Of a DNA stretch of 10,933 bases, positions 1 through 6,649 are shown piece by piece (position 1 is the stretch's first letter; each line of letters begins with the position of its first letter). This stretch comes from Gammaproteobacteria bacterium. Lineage in GTDB: Bacteria > Pseudomonadota > Gammaproteobacteria > Steroidobacterales > SZUA-146. The translations under genes and the position numbers were made by a program. The notes below the pieces were generated by a model. That model was not told where the DNA came from. It did no database searches and saw only the letters and a program-made list of their open reading frames with translations. The stretch lies in contig QIGP01000112.1 in the NCBI GenBank assembly GCA_003228965.1, positions 1 through 10,933 of the forward strand, given 5' to 3'.

Positions 1-401
1 CCTGTCAATGTGAGCGACGAGGGTTTTAATTGGCCGGTTCGAATCGACGTCATCACGTCAATAGTCACGCGCAGACGGTCGGCTTCGAACAACGTTCGTT
101 CGTTATCGTTTGTGCGTACCGTTACGTCGTCAAACACGAGTTCGGGTCCGCGTAGGCGCCAGCGAGCGTCGACTTTACCAACAGATAACGGATACCCCAG
201 AGCATTGGTGGCTGCCGATTCAATACGTTGCTGATAATCGGGCAACAAAGGAACGGCCACGCGAAACAGGCCGATAAACAACGCGATCAACACTACCAGA
301 ACCGCAAATGTTCCGGCACTAAGACGCCAAACCCAACGCCAGAAACCGACACGCGGCCGGTTCTGTTTGGCGGCTTTTGTAGACACTTCCGTCTCTACCA
401 C
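1..401 (-). CDS. yhdP: YhdP-family AsmA-like envelope protein, N-terminal part (runs off the left edge)
   Basis: About 134 codons are visible from a GTG at 401 that lies 4 nt after the rng stop; the remainder is outside the window. The protein begins with a short basic stretch rich in Arg and Trp, then one hydrophobic segment at about residues 32-52 (a single membrane anchor), then LPDYQQRIESAATNALG and a GKVDARWRLRGPEL stretch. This is the typical start of the YhdP/DUF3971 family, very large inner-membrane-anchored bridge proteins implicated in phospholipid transport to the outer membrane. Position directly after maf-rng is the usual place for this gene. There is no in-frame ATG near the start. 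GTG at 401 is the first possible codon after an in-frame stop, and a second GTG at 386 is an alternative with a slightly better purine-rich upstream sequence. The family call is secure; the exact start is not. Confidence 0.85.
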   Translation of the reverse strand, partial: MVETEVSTKAAKQNRPRVGFWRWVWRLSAGTFAVLVVLIALFIGLFRVAVPLLPDYQQRIESAATNALGYPLSVGKVDARWRLRGPELVFDDVTVRTNDNERTLFEADRLRVTIDVMTSIRTGQLKPSSLTLT

Positions 402-405
402 CGGA

Positions 406-1875
406 CTACATCAGCACAACGTCAAACTGCTCGACGTGGTAACTCGACTCTGACTGAAGGCGAATGGGTTTGCCGGTGTTAATTTCAAGCTCGGCAAGCG
501 ACGACGACTCCTCATCGAGAAGCAGATCGATCACTTCCTGGCCGGCCAGTATCATCATTTTTTGAAATTCAAATTGGCGATTCTGACGCATGATTTCGCG
601 GAAAATTTCGTACACTACTGTTTCCGCTGTTTTCACATAGCCGCGACCATTGCACACCGAACACGACTCGCAGGTAATATGCTCAAGACTTTCCCGAGTA
701 CGCTTGCGAGTCATTTCAACCAGACCCAATTGCGTTACTTCGGAAACAAAGAACTTCACGTGATCGCGAGCGAGGTACTTTTCCAGTGCCTGCAATACCT
801 GGTGGCGGTGCTCTTCGTCGTGCATATCTATAAAATCGAGAATGATAATGCCGCCGAGGTTGCGCAAGCGCAATTGGCGAGCAATAGCTTGAGCGGCCTC
901 AAGGTTCGTTTTGAAAATGGTGTCTTCAAGATTGCGATGGCCAACATAGGCCCCTGTATTTACGTCAACAGTAGTCATCGCTTCGGTCTGATCGATAATC
1001 AGATAACCGCCAGACTTAAGGCCGACTTTACGATTGAGGGCCTTTTGAATTTCTTCTTCGACGTTATGAAAATCAAACAACGGTCTATCGCCGGAGTAGT
1101 GCTCGATAATAGGAGCAAGCTCGGGAATAAACGTTTCGGCGAAATTACGCATGTCTTGATAGGCTTCATCACTATCTACACGAATACGTTCGAATTCAGA
1201 ATTTAACAAATCTCGGAGTATGCGCTCGTGCAGCGGCAAGTCCTGGAACACAAGCTCGGCCGAGCCAGCGCGACGCCCCCGCTCTTCAATGATGCGCCAC
1301 AATTTCGACAGAAACAGCATGTCTGCGCGCAACGCTTCGAACTGCGCGCCCTCGGCTGCCGTTCGAACTATGTAGCCACCTTTGGTGTCCGGTTCGATAA
1401 ACTGACTGACGGTGTCGCGTAGACGCTGTCGCTCTACTTCGTCGTCAATTCGGGTAGACACGCCTACACCGTTCCCGTTTGGCATGTACACAAGATACCG
1501 GGAAGGTATGGTTATGAAGGTAGTGAGCCGCGCGCCTTTGGTCCCAAGAGGGTCTTTGACGACCTGGACGAGTATTGAATCGCCGTCGCGTACCAACTCC
1601 CGAATGTTGTTAGGCTCGCTGATCTCGATAGAATTGTCATCGAGGTCGGGCTTCACAATGTCGGAAGCATGCAAAAAAGCCGTGCGTTCCAGGCCAACGT
1701 CGATGAAGGCCGCCTGCATTCCAGGCAACACTCGACTGACTTTTCCACGATAGATGTTACTGACAAGCCCGCTTCGACTTGCCCGTTCCATCAAGACTTC
1801 TTGCAATACGCCATTTTCAACGATGGCTACGCGGGTTTCACCCGACGCCACGTTGACAAGAATTTCTTCTTTCAT
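406..1875 (-). CDS. rng: Ribonuclease G
   Basis: The 489-residue protein is the normal length for RNase G, the endoribonuclease that matures the 5' end of 16S rRNA and takes part in mRNA turnover. Visible parts are an N-terminal S1-type RNA-binding region at about residues 35-125, a 5'-sensor and RNase H-like middle, and the catalytic core with TTVDVNTG (Asp304) and IIILDFIDM (Asp347), the two metal-binding aspartates of the RNase E/G family. The Zn-link reads CSVC at 405-408, where the usual motif is CPxC; both cysteines are kept and the proline is replaced by serine. The long C-terminal scaffold of RNase E is absent, which separates it from rne. ATG at 1875 overlaps the maf stop by 4 nt (ATGA), with GAGAG upstream as a ribosome site, so translation is probably coupled to maf. 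Confidence 0.97.
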   Translation of the reverse strand: MKEEILVNVASGETRVAIVENGVLQEVLMERASRSGLVSNIYRGKVSRVLPGMQAAFIDVGLERTAFLHASDIVKPDLDDNSIEISEPNNIRELVRDGDSILVQVVKDPLGTKGARLTTFITIPSRYLVYMPNGNGVGVSTRIDDEVERQRLRDTVSQFIEPDTKGGYIVRTAAEGAQFEALRADMLFLSKLWRIIEERGRRAGSAELVFQDLPLHERILRDLLNSEFERIRVDSDEAYQDMRNFAETFIPELAPIIEHYSGDRPLFDFHNVEEEIQKALNRKVGLKSGGYLIIDQTEAMTTVDVNTGAYVGHRNLEDTIFKTNLEAAQAIARQLRLRNLGGIIILDFIDMHDEEHRHQVLQALEKYLARDHVKFFVSEVTQLGLVEMTRKRTRESLEHITCESCSVCNGRGYVKTAETVVYEIFREIMRQNRQFEFQKMMILAGQEVIDLLLDEESSSLAELEINTGKPIRLQSESSYHVEQFDVVLM

Positions 1876-2465
1876 ACACTCTCTTCACTCAGCCACGGAA
1901 GTACGCCGAACTTCGCGAGCAATTGTGCGGTTTCGCGAACCGGCAATCCCATGACTCCTGAATAACTTCCTGACAGCTGCTCAATAAATATCGCTGCCAG
2001 TCCTTGAACCGCATAACCACCCGCTTTATCGCTGGGTTCACAAGTTTGCCAGTAACGCGCCGTATCGTTCGCTGAAACATGTGTAAATGTCACCGAGCTT
2101 CGGCTCAGGGCATGTTCGCTTCTGGCACTATCGGCCACCGTGACTGCGGTCAGAACATGATGGGTGCGACCTGATAATTGTGCAAACATTCGCGCGTGAT
2201 CCTGTTCGTTTTTTGGCTTGCCTAAAACCTCACTTCCAAGCACCACTACCGTATCTGACCCGATCACGACGCAGTCGTTGCATTTAGCCAACGCCGCGCA
2301 GGCTTTAGTCTGTGCAAGTCGTCGAACATAAGCCTCTGGAGACTCCCCTTCGAAGCGCGTTTCATCCACGTCCGCAGGCCGTTGCTCAAAGGAAACACCT
2401 ATTTGGGCGAGAAGTTCTGCGCGCCGAGGGGACGCCGACGCCAAGATCACAAGCAACTGATTCAT
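1872..2465 (-). CDS. maf: Maf family nucleotide pyrophosphatase (YhdE type)
   Basis: Maf proteins hydrolyse nucleoside triphosphates to monophosphates. The YhdE type acts on dTTP/UTP and modified pyrimidines and has been linked to septum inhibition. The 197-residue product shows SASPRR (10-15), IGSDTVV with Asp71, LGKP (81-84), LSGRTH (97-102), DKAGGYAVQG (146-155) and GSYSGVMGLP (166-175). The last two favour the YhdE subfamily over YceF. The frame opens further upstream to a TTG at 2495, but the conserved N-terminus begins at the ATG at 2465, so I use that start. Its stop overlaps the rng start by 4 nt, matching the common maf-rng pair. A promoter-like sequence lies immediately upstream. 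Confidence 0.95.
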   Translation of the reverse strand: MNQLLVILASASPRRAELLAQIGVSFEQRPADVDETRFEGESPEAYVRRLAQTKACAALAKCNDCVVIGSDTVVVLGSEVLGKPKNEQDHARMFAQLSGRTHHVLTAVTVADSARSEHALSRSSVTFTHVSANDTARYWQTCEPSDKAGGYAVQGLAAIFIEQLSGSYSGVMGLPVRETAQLLAKFGVLPWLSEESV

Positions 2466-2468
2466 ATG

Positions 2469-2495
2469 ATTATAATAATCGAAGTTGTAAGTCAA
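2469..2495 (-). promoter_or_regulatory. Possible sigma70-type promoter in the rlmH-maf gap
   Basis: On the minus strand TTGACT (2495-2490) is followed after 15 nt by TATAAT (2474-2469), a perfect -10 hexamer with a near-consensus -35. The 57-nt gap is the longest between the left-hand genes. Against it, the spacer is 2 nt short of optimum, and a start 6-7 nt after the -10 would fall right after the maf ATG, so this promoter would serve rng and yhdP better than maf. It could be chance in a locally A+T-rich gap. Confidence 0.25.
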
Positions 2496-2522
2496 AATCG
2501 GTTCAAATCCGACTTGGACGCA

Positions 2523-2993
2523 TCAGGCTCGGTGGTACGGGTGGCCACAACGCAGACTGTTGGCGCGATAGAGTGCCTCTACCACAACAATTCGTGCAAG
2601 ACCGTGAGGAAGGGTCAGGTCAGACAAGGACCAGGTCTCGTTGGCGCGCGCGCGACACTCGTCCGATAAACCGTCTGGGCCACCAATTAAAAACGCAAGT
2701 GGCCTGGCATCCAGCAGTTTTTTATCCAGCCACTGGCTAAGTTGTTCGGTACTGCGCATTTTGCCGCCTACATCGAGCGCTACAACCCACTCGTTGTCAC
2801 GCACGAGTGCCAGCAGCGCTTTTCCTTCGCTGTCCTTGTAAACACTCGGATTATCGGCTCGACCGCGTTTGGCCGTGCCTGTCGTTAGGACATCAAATCG
2901 AATTGGGTGAGTAAACCGTCGCGCAAACTCTCCAACCGCGTCGTCAACCCAATCGGGCATGCGCTTACCCACACAAATGACGCGACAGTCCAT
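2523..2993 (-). CDS. rlmH: 23S rRNA (pseudouridine1915-N3)-methyltransferase RlmH
   Basis: RlmH is a SPOUT-class methyltransferase that uses S-adenosylmethionine to methylate pseudouridine 1915 in helix 69 of 23S rRNA on assembled 70S ribosomes. The product has 156 residues (155 in E. coli). It shows the cofactor-binding FLIGGPDGL stretch from residue 101, the trefoil-knot SLSDLTLPH (122-130), and a C-terminal LYRANSLRCGHPYHR block that carries the conserved terminal tyrosine and histidine. The ATG at 2993 lies 9 nt after the rsfS stop, and rsfS-rlmH is one of the most conserved gene pairs in bacteria. The gene looks complete and normal. Confidence 0.97.
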   Translation of the reverse strand: MDCRVICVGKRMPDWVDDAVGEFARRFTHPIRFDVLTTGTAKRGRADNPSVYKDSEGKALLALVRDNEWVVALDVGGKMRSTEQLSQWLDKKLLDARPLAFLIGGPDGLSDECRARANETWSLSDLTLPHGLARIVVVEALYRANSLRCGHPYHRA

Positions 2994-3002
2994 TGCGTAA
3001 GA

Positions 3003-3365
3003 TCAAGTCGCTGCTACAGGCTCGCTGTCGCCTTCCAGGCTCCACAGCTTTTCGAGCTTGTAAAAATCGCGCACGCGCGGAAGCATGATATGCACAACAA
3101 CATAGGCAAGATCGATGAGAACCCACTCGCCCTCTTGTTCGCCTTCGCTGCCAAGCACTTCAATATTTTGCTCTTTGGCCTTACGCACGATTTCTTGCGC
3201 GATCGATTTTACATGACGATTGGAGCGACCGCTCGCAATGACCATGCGGTCGGTAATGGAAGTAAGATTGCTTACGTTAAGTACCTGCACTTCCTGGGCT
3301 TTAAGTTCGTCCAACGCGTGTTCAACGAGCGTTACAATTTGTTCGGGTCTTTCTGAATCAGACAT
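3003..3365 (-). CDS. rsfS: Ribosomal silencing factor RsfS
   Basis: RsfS binds ribosomal protein uL14 and blocks joining of the subunits, reducing translation during starvation. The 120-residue product contains the family blocks TSITDRMVIASGRSNRHV (35-52), GEWVLIDLAYVVVHIMLP (79-96) and FYKLEKLW (101-108). The reading frame opens to an upstream ATG at 3434, but the extra 23 residues would overlap the end of nadD and do not match the family. I therefore start at the ATG at 3365, 4 nt after the nadD stop. The AGGTG inside the last nadD codons, about 11 nt upstream, may act as a distant ribosome site, so coupling to nadD is likely. Confidence 0.95.
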   Translation of the reverse strand: MSDSERPEQIVTLVEHALDELKAQEVQVLNVSNLTSITDRMVIASGRSNRHVKSIAQEIVRKAKEQNIEVLGSEGEQEGEWVLIDLAYVVVHIMLPRVRDFYKLEKLWSLEGDSEPVAAT

Positions 3366-3369
3366 CTGA

Positions 3370-4023
3370 CTATTTACACCTTGATTTTTCCAGCGGATAA
3401 CAATTGTGCTCATGCATATAAGCACGCACCGCATCAGGAATGAGAAACCTTGGATCTCCGCCGCGACCTATAAGACGACGTAGCGCGGTGGATGAAATTT
3501 CGAGTTGGGTCACAGCATGCACGTATATTCTGCCAGCGCGCTCGCTATGAAGGTCGTCCACCGCATCCGTTCCACGGTTTTTGATTAATTCTCCCAGCGG
3601 GCCAGCATCGGGCACCTGCCAACCGGGTCTATGTGCCACTATAACATGGGCAAGCTTCAGAACAGTCTGCCACCGGTGCCATTTTGGTAGACCCAGGAAC
3701 GCGTCCATGCCCACAATTAGGCACATCGAGCACTCTGGAAGTTCCTCACGTAAGTCCAGCAGAGTGTCAACGGAATAGGACGGTCCGTCGCGGCGCAATT
3801 CCCTGTCATCCACCACAAAACCAGGCTGAGCGGCGGTTGCCGCCTTGACCATGCCGAGCCGGTGTAGGGCCTCGGCAATAGCGCCATCCCGGTGAGGCGG
3901 ATCGCCATTGGGAAGAAAACGAACTTCGGACAGCCTAAGCTTGCGACGCAGCTCAAACGCCGTTCTTAAGTGACCGTAGTGAATCGGGTCGAACGTTCCT
4001 CCAAAAATACCTACAGGATCCAT
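3370..4023 (-). CDS. nadD: Nicotinate-nucleotide adenylyltransferase
   Basis: NadD adenylylates nicotinic acid mononucleotide to deamido-NAD, the step before NAD synthetase, and is essential in most bacteria. The 217-residue product begins with the nucleotidyltransferase signature GGTFDPIHYGH (8-18, with His15 and His18 of the HxGH motif), continues with FLPNGDPPHR (36-45) and GMDAFLGLPKWHRW (105-118), and ends with ISSTALRR (176-183). This is the standard order for the family. ATG at 4023 follows the holA stop by 16 nt. It lies downstream of an island that carries a RES-type toxin, a family that consumes NAD, which makes the neighbourhood interesting although co-regulation is only inferred. 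Confidence 0.97.
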   Translation of the reverse strand: MDPVGIFGGTFDPIHYGHLRTAFELRRKLRLSEVRFLPNGDPPHRDGAIAEALHRLGMVKAATAAQPGFVVDDRELRRDGPSYSVDTLLDLREELPECSMCLIVGMDAFLGLPKWHRWQTVLKLAHVIVAHRPGWQVPDAGPLGELIKNRGTDAVDDLHSERAGRIYVHAVTQLEISSTALRRLIGRGGDPRFLIPDAVRAYMHEHNCYPLEKSRCK

Positions 4024-4039
4024 AGATAGCGGCGTCCGC

Positions 4040-5068
4040 TTAGGCCATGGCCATGATGGGGCCGCTGTGGCTGAGGCCTAGTAGAAGCGAGGATAAGCCA
4101 CTCCAGGCATTGCCCGGGCCCTGCCCTTTTGTAGCGGCATCGGTGGTCGCAGCCAATGCCAGCAACTGGTGCGCCCGCGAGGCACGGCCAATGCGCTGAG
4201 CGGCCCGGCCTACCAGCGCTTTTCGTGTCGACCATACGCGCGCAGCGTTCAGGGCGGCGTCAACGCTACCGCCAGAATCGACCGCGTAACATACGCTTGC
4301 AAGCGTGCGAATTTCGCGGCTCAGGGCCCATAGAATGAGCACAGGCTCTACGCCCTCGGCTTCCAGGCCATTAAGAATACGCAAACTGCGGCGAGTGTCG
4401 CCGAGCAAGGCCGCATCGACCAGCTGAAACACGTCGAAACGGGCGCTGTCGGCAACTGATTTGGCGACGTCTTCGGCGCTGATCTTGCCAGATTCAAACT
4501 GCAGACTGAGCTTGGTAATTTCCTGCTGAGTCGCTAGCAGATTACCTTGAGAGCGATCGGCTAACATGAGTACCGCATCGCGACTGGCTTCGAGCCCCTC
4601 TTTGCGCAACCGCCCGGCAATCCACTGCGGCAGCTCCTGAGGGCTCAACGGCCAAAACTGCACCATGACGCCGCGCGCCGTTAACGCTTTAACCCACGCG
4701 CTTTTCTTGGCGCTGGCATCGAGCTTGGGCACGATGACCAGCAAACAATCGTCTTCGTGGATATGACTGACTAATTCAACCATGGCCGCACTGCCCGGCC
4801 GCCCTGGCTTGCCATTCACAATGCGAATCTCGGTTAACTGGCGATCGTCAAACAACGACATGTTGCTGCCGCCCACGGTGACTTCAGACCAATCGAAGCC
4901 GCGCTCCACAATGTGCACGTCGCGCCCGCTAAATCCGTCCTTGTACGCCCTTTTGCGCACAGCGTCACAGGCTTCGTCGACCAGCAGGGGATCGTCGCCG
5001 CTTATGAGATAAACGCAGTCGAGCTGTTTGGCCAACCGGCTGGTCAGGTCGTTAGCTTTAATTTGCAT
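4040..5068 (-). CDS. holA: DNA polymerase III subunit delta
   Basis: HolA is the delta subunit of the clamp loader. It opens the beta sliding clamp so that it can be placed on primed DNA. The 342-residue product has normal length (343 in E. coli) and recognisable blocks: CVYLISGDDPLLVDEA near residue 18, the SNMSLFDDRQLTEIR region that holds the beta-clamp contact, a Walker-like domain without an ATP-binding P-loop, and a C-terminal collar domain with VEPVLILWALSREIR. ATG at 5068 matches the usual N-terminus. In most gammaproteobacteria holA directly follows lptE; here an accessory island with IS remnants separates them. A TATGAT hexamer about 48 nt upstream could be a -10 element, but no convincing -35 goes with it. 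Confidence 0.96.
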   Translation of the reverse strand: MQIKANDLTSRLAKQLDCVYLISGDDPLLVDEACDAVRKRAYKDGFSGRDVHIVERGFDWSEVTVGGSNMSLFDDRQLTEIRIVNGKPGRPGSAAMVELVSHIHEDDCLLVIVPKLDASAKKSAWVKALTARGVMVQFWPLSPQELPQWIAGRLRKEGLEASRDAVLMLADRSQGNLLATQQEITKLSLQFESGKISAEDVAKSVADSARFDVFQLVDAALLGDTRRSLRILNGLEAEGVEPVLILWALSREIRTLASVCYAVDSGGSVDAALNAARVWSTRKALVGRAAQRIGRASRAHQLLALAATTDAATKGQGPGNAWSGLSSLLLGLSHSGPIMAMA

Positions 5069-5158
5069 GAATTGGGCAGCGCCTGAAGGTCATACCAGAA
5101 TCATAACCGGGCACAGAGCGGGTTGCACCTGCTTTGGGCCTAAGTTTACCAATCCCAA
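5069..5158. other. Short leader before holA
   Basis: Ninety bases lie between the end of recognisable transposase homology and holA. The ORF of the IS remnant continues through most of it, to a stop at 5090, but the residues no longer resemble the ISL3 family. On the minus strand there is TATGAT near 5115, a possible -10 element for a holA promoter, without a clear -35. I see no terminator and no other gene. Confidence 0.3.
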
Positions 5159-5400
5159 CGAAGGTAACTTGTCATATCCAGGACAAGTTTTTCCACACGT
5201 GGGACAGTTCAGCTTACCGCCGCCGTAATCAACAATAACCTCGACCTCATCCTCCAGTAGAGAGACCTTCACGTCGGTCACCTTCCAAGACCTCTCAATG
5301 CCTAATATCTGCCTGTATAGCTGTGTGTCTTTCGTCGTTAATCAGGATAACTACCCACTAAGATTGGGGAAGCCCCAAACTTTTAAGTGAGTGCCTGAAC
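5159..5400 (-). mobile_element. ISL3-family insertion sequence remnant (start of transposase and probable left end)
   Basis: On the minus strand an open frame from about 5338 reads TQLYRQILGIERSWKVTDVK, then a VEVIVDY stretch, then CPTCGKTCPGYD. This is the N-terminal zinc-finger region of ISL3-family transposases, including the LYRQ-LGI and SWKVTDV blocks. Homology stops abruptly near 5159, right after the YD that normally precedes the RRWRHLD motif, so more than 85 percent of the transposase is missing. There is no ATG at the expected start (the codon is TTA). The first available start is a GTG at 5281, giving a 63-codon ORF that ends at 5090 with unrelated residues. About 60 nt upstream of the frame probably hold the IS end, including a TTGGGG/CCCCAA hairpin. 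It is non-functional. The family call rests on remembered motifs. Confidence 0.7.
5364..5378. repeat. Perfect 6-bp hairpin TTGGGG-AAG-CCCCAA
   Basis: A 6-bp inverted repeat with a 3-nt centre lies 31 nt beyond the toxin stop, in the direction of toxin transcription. No U-run follows on the minus strand. On the plus strand ACTTTT follows. It may be part of the terminal region of the ISL3 remnant or a weak transcription barrier after the toxin gene. Confidence 0.4.
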
Positions 5401-5408
5401 TAAACAGC

Positions 5409-5951
5409 CTAGATTTTCAGTAGGCCGTGATTATTGATAACGGCTTTACCATCTTGCTCTATAACATCATCGAAGAGCACAATGTTTTGGCAGTCGTATC
5501 TTGCATTTGGTACACATAGTCCGTCAAAGCCCAAAAAATATGCAGACTCGCCAATTTCCTGTGTTCGAGGATACTCCGACTGGTGTAGCTCTGCGTAGGA
5601 CGCTGCACCATACCTACTTGTATCTACGCCTATCTCAGAAAGAGCTTCCAAATTTACAAGTCTAAGGCATTTATTTAGTCTAAAAAATAACTCAAACATT
5701 TCGTACGTTACTTTTGAAGGAACGATAGGTTGCCCTTTCCTGAGATGATAGCGAATTTCAGCCGCAGCACCTTCCTGCGTCTCCGACGCATACAACACAT
5801 CGAATGTGCCGTCGTCCCATCGACCTCCGGATCGACTTGATCTCAGTGGGTCACGACCACTGCGAACAGTGCGCCAGACCGGACCACTGTATACAACAGG
5901 TTTGTGCAATTCTAATGCATCTAAAAGTGATCCATCTCTAACGGTAGGCAA
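5409..5951 (-). CDS. RES-domain toxin (NAD+ phosphorylase/glycohydrolase family)
   Basis: The 180-residue product matches the RES toxin fold, ADP-ribosyltransferase-like enzymes that arrest growth by degrading NAD+ and are neutralised by a Xre-type partner. Visible conserved positions are VWRTV (Arg27), GGRWDDG (Arg44), VLYAS (Tyr54), AAAEIRYHL (Glu65) and a C-terminal GFDGLCVPNARYDCQNIVLF block. In that last block I expect PSAR in most members; here Asn149 replaces the serine. The reading frame is continuous with the antitoxin gene apart from one TAG. The only plausible start is TTG at 5951, five codons after that stop, with GAG 9 nt upstream; no ATG or GTG lies near it. The family and the pairing are clear, activity is uncertain. 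It ends just before the ISL3 remnant. Confidence 0.87.
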   Translation of the reverse strand: MPTVRDGSLLDALELHKPVVYSGPVWRTVRSGRDPLRSSRSGGRWDDGTFDVLYASETQEGAAAEIRYHLRKGQPIVPSKVTYEMFELFFRLNKCLRLVNLEALSEIGVDTSRYGAASYAELHQSEYPRTQEIGESAYFLGFDGLCVPNARYDCQNIVLFDDVIEQDGKAVINNHGLLKI

Positions 5952-5966
5952 AAGACCAATCTCAAG

Positions 5967-6323
5967 CTAAAGATATGAGTCGGCATCGAGCCGATTCAAT
6001 ATCGCGAGCACTCGCTCAGTTTGGTCCTGGCATATTACGTCAATTGCCCTCTCGCCACTCAATTGAGGGTGTCTTGCATAAAGCCAAGATCTAATTTCCT
6101 TCGAAGAATAATATTCCTCAAGACGCTGAACAACATAATGAAGATCGCTTAGAAAAAGCTCAGTCTCAGGCTTCGGCGCCATTACTCCATTTGCCCAGCG
6201 CGATACGGTTGACTTTGACACTTCTGTGAAATTAGCCAGATCCGTCCCGCTTAAATTTCCGCTCTCATCAAGTTCCTTGATGTAACGAACGACCGTATTT
6301 TGTGTGCCAGCTACTGAGTTCAT
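5967..6323 (-). CDS. Xre/MbcA/ParS-type antitoxin of the RES toxin
   Basis: The 118-residue product has two parts: a helix-turn-helix at about residues 24-46 (LSGTDLANFTEVSKSTVSRW) and a C-terminal DUF2384-like toxin-binding domain at about 72-118, with EIRSWLYARHPQLSGERAID followed by ERVLAILNRLDADSYL. Proteins of this type bind and block RES toxins, and with the toxin they repress their own promoter. It is directly upstream of the toxin, separated by 15 nt in the same frame, the standard antitoxin-first order. ATG at 6323 overlaps the stop of the preceding ORF by 4 nt. The gene appears intact, so neutralisation and autoregulation could still work even if the toxin is weakened. Confidence 0.87.
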   Translation of the reverse strand: MNSVAGTQNTVVRYIKELDESGNLSGTDLANFTEVSKSTVSRWANGVMAPKPETELFLSDLHYVVQRLEEYYSSKEIRSWLYARHPQLSGERAIDVICQDQTERVLAILNRLDADSYL

Positions 6324-6649
6324 GCCTTTTTCCGAGTATTGATGCGACCGCCAACTCTTTGGGCCACATTACGGGGACGAGAAAGAACTTCCTCACGCTC
6401 TGCTGCGAGTGTTTCCAAAGCGCTAGCGCGCTTCATTACCTTTACCCTATTATTGTTTAATCTGTCTTTTAGCTTTTGATCATGTACGGTTAGTTTTGCA
6501 ATATCACTGGCCATATTAACCTCAGGCTCGATAGTTCGCGCTAAAAAATCTCGTGCCCTATTATTGAAAGGAACAGATTCAATTCTTTTTATTGATTCGT
6601 TTGATTGATAAATCATATGTCTTTTAGGATTATCTAGCATCGTAGTCAA
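6320..6649 (-). pseudogene. C-terminal remnant of a larger gene in the toxin-antitoxin operon (109-codon ORF)
   Basis: The ORF reads LDNPKRHMIYQSNESIKRIE and then a charged, helix-rich tail with many Lys, Arg and Glu, ending RINTRKKA. It has no ATG at its start; the frame opens with TTG at 6649, overlapping the stop of the upstream ORF by 4 nt. From memory it resembles the C-terminal part of a roughly 400-residue protein of unknown function that can precede Xre-RES pairs, whose N-terminal part resembles the neighbouring ORF. I infer that the centre of one gene has been deleted and that both ends survive as separate frames. It could still be translated by coupling, and its stop overlaps the antitoxin start (ATGA). 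If the homology is wrong, it is a small hypothetical protein. Confidence 0.6.

Noticed and set aside
10..234. Plus-strand open frame at the left edge
   Set aside because: The opposite strand encodes a clear YhdP N-terminus through this whole stretch.
562..1206. Long plus-strand open frame opposite rng
   Set aside because: It lies entirely opposite a well-supported RNase G gene, has no family resemblance, and is explained by codon bias on the other strand. The same applies to the plus-strand frames opposite leuS, holA, rlmH and maf.
2497..2513. tRNA T-arm-like sequence GGTTCAAATCC flanked by TCG/GAC in the rlmH-maf gap, possibly a tRNA or att site
   Set aside because: Upstream sequence does not give an acceptor stem, D-arm or anticodon arm, and the surrounding bases belong to maf and rlmH. 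The resemblance is limited to one 4-5 bp stem with a 7-nt loop.
3366..3434. Longer N-terminus for rsfS from the ATG at 3434
   Set aside because: The added residues overlap the nadD end and do not resemble RsfS; the start at 3365 matches the family and the operon spacing.
5090..5281. A genuine 63-residue zinc-finger protein
   Set aside because: The cysteine motif and preceding residues match the start of ISL3 transposases, the homology extends upstream of its only start codon, and the C-terminal third has no coding character.
5364..5378. Rho-independent terminator after the toxin gene
   Set aside because: The stem is perfect but only 6 bp, and no T-run follows it in the direction of toxin transcription; kept only as a repeat.
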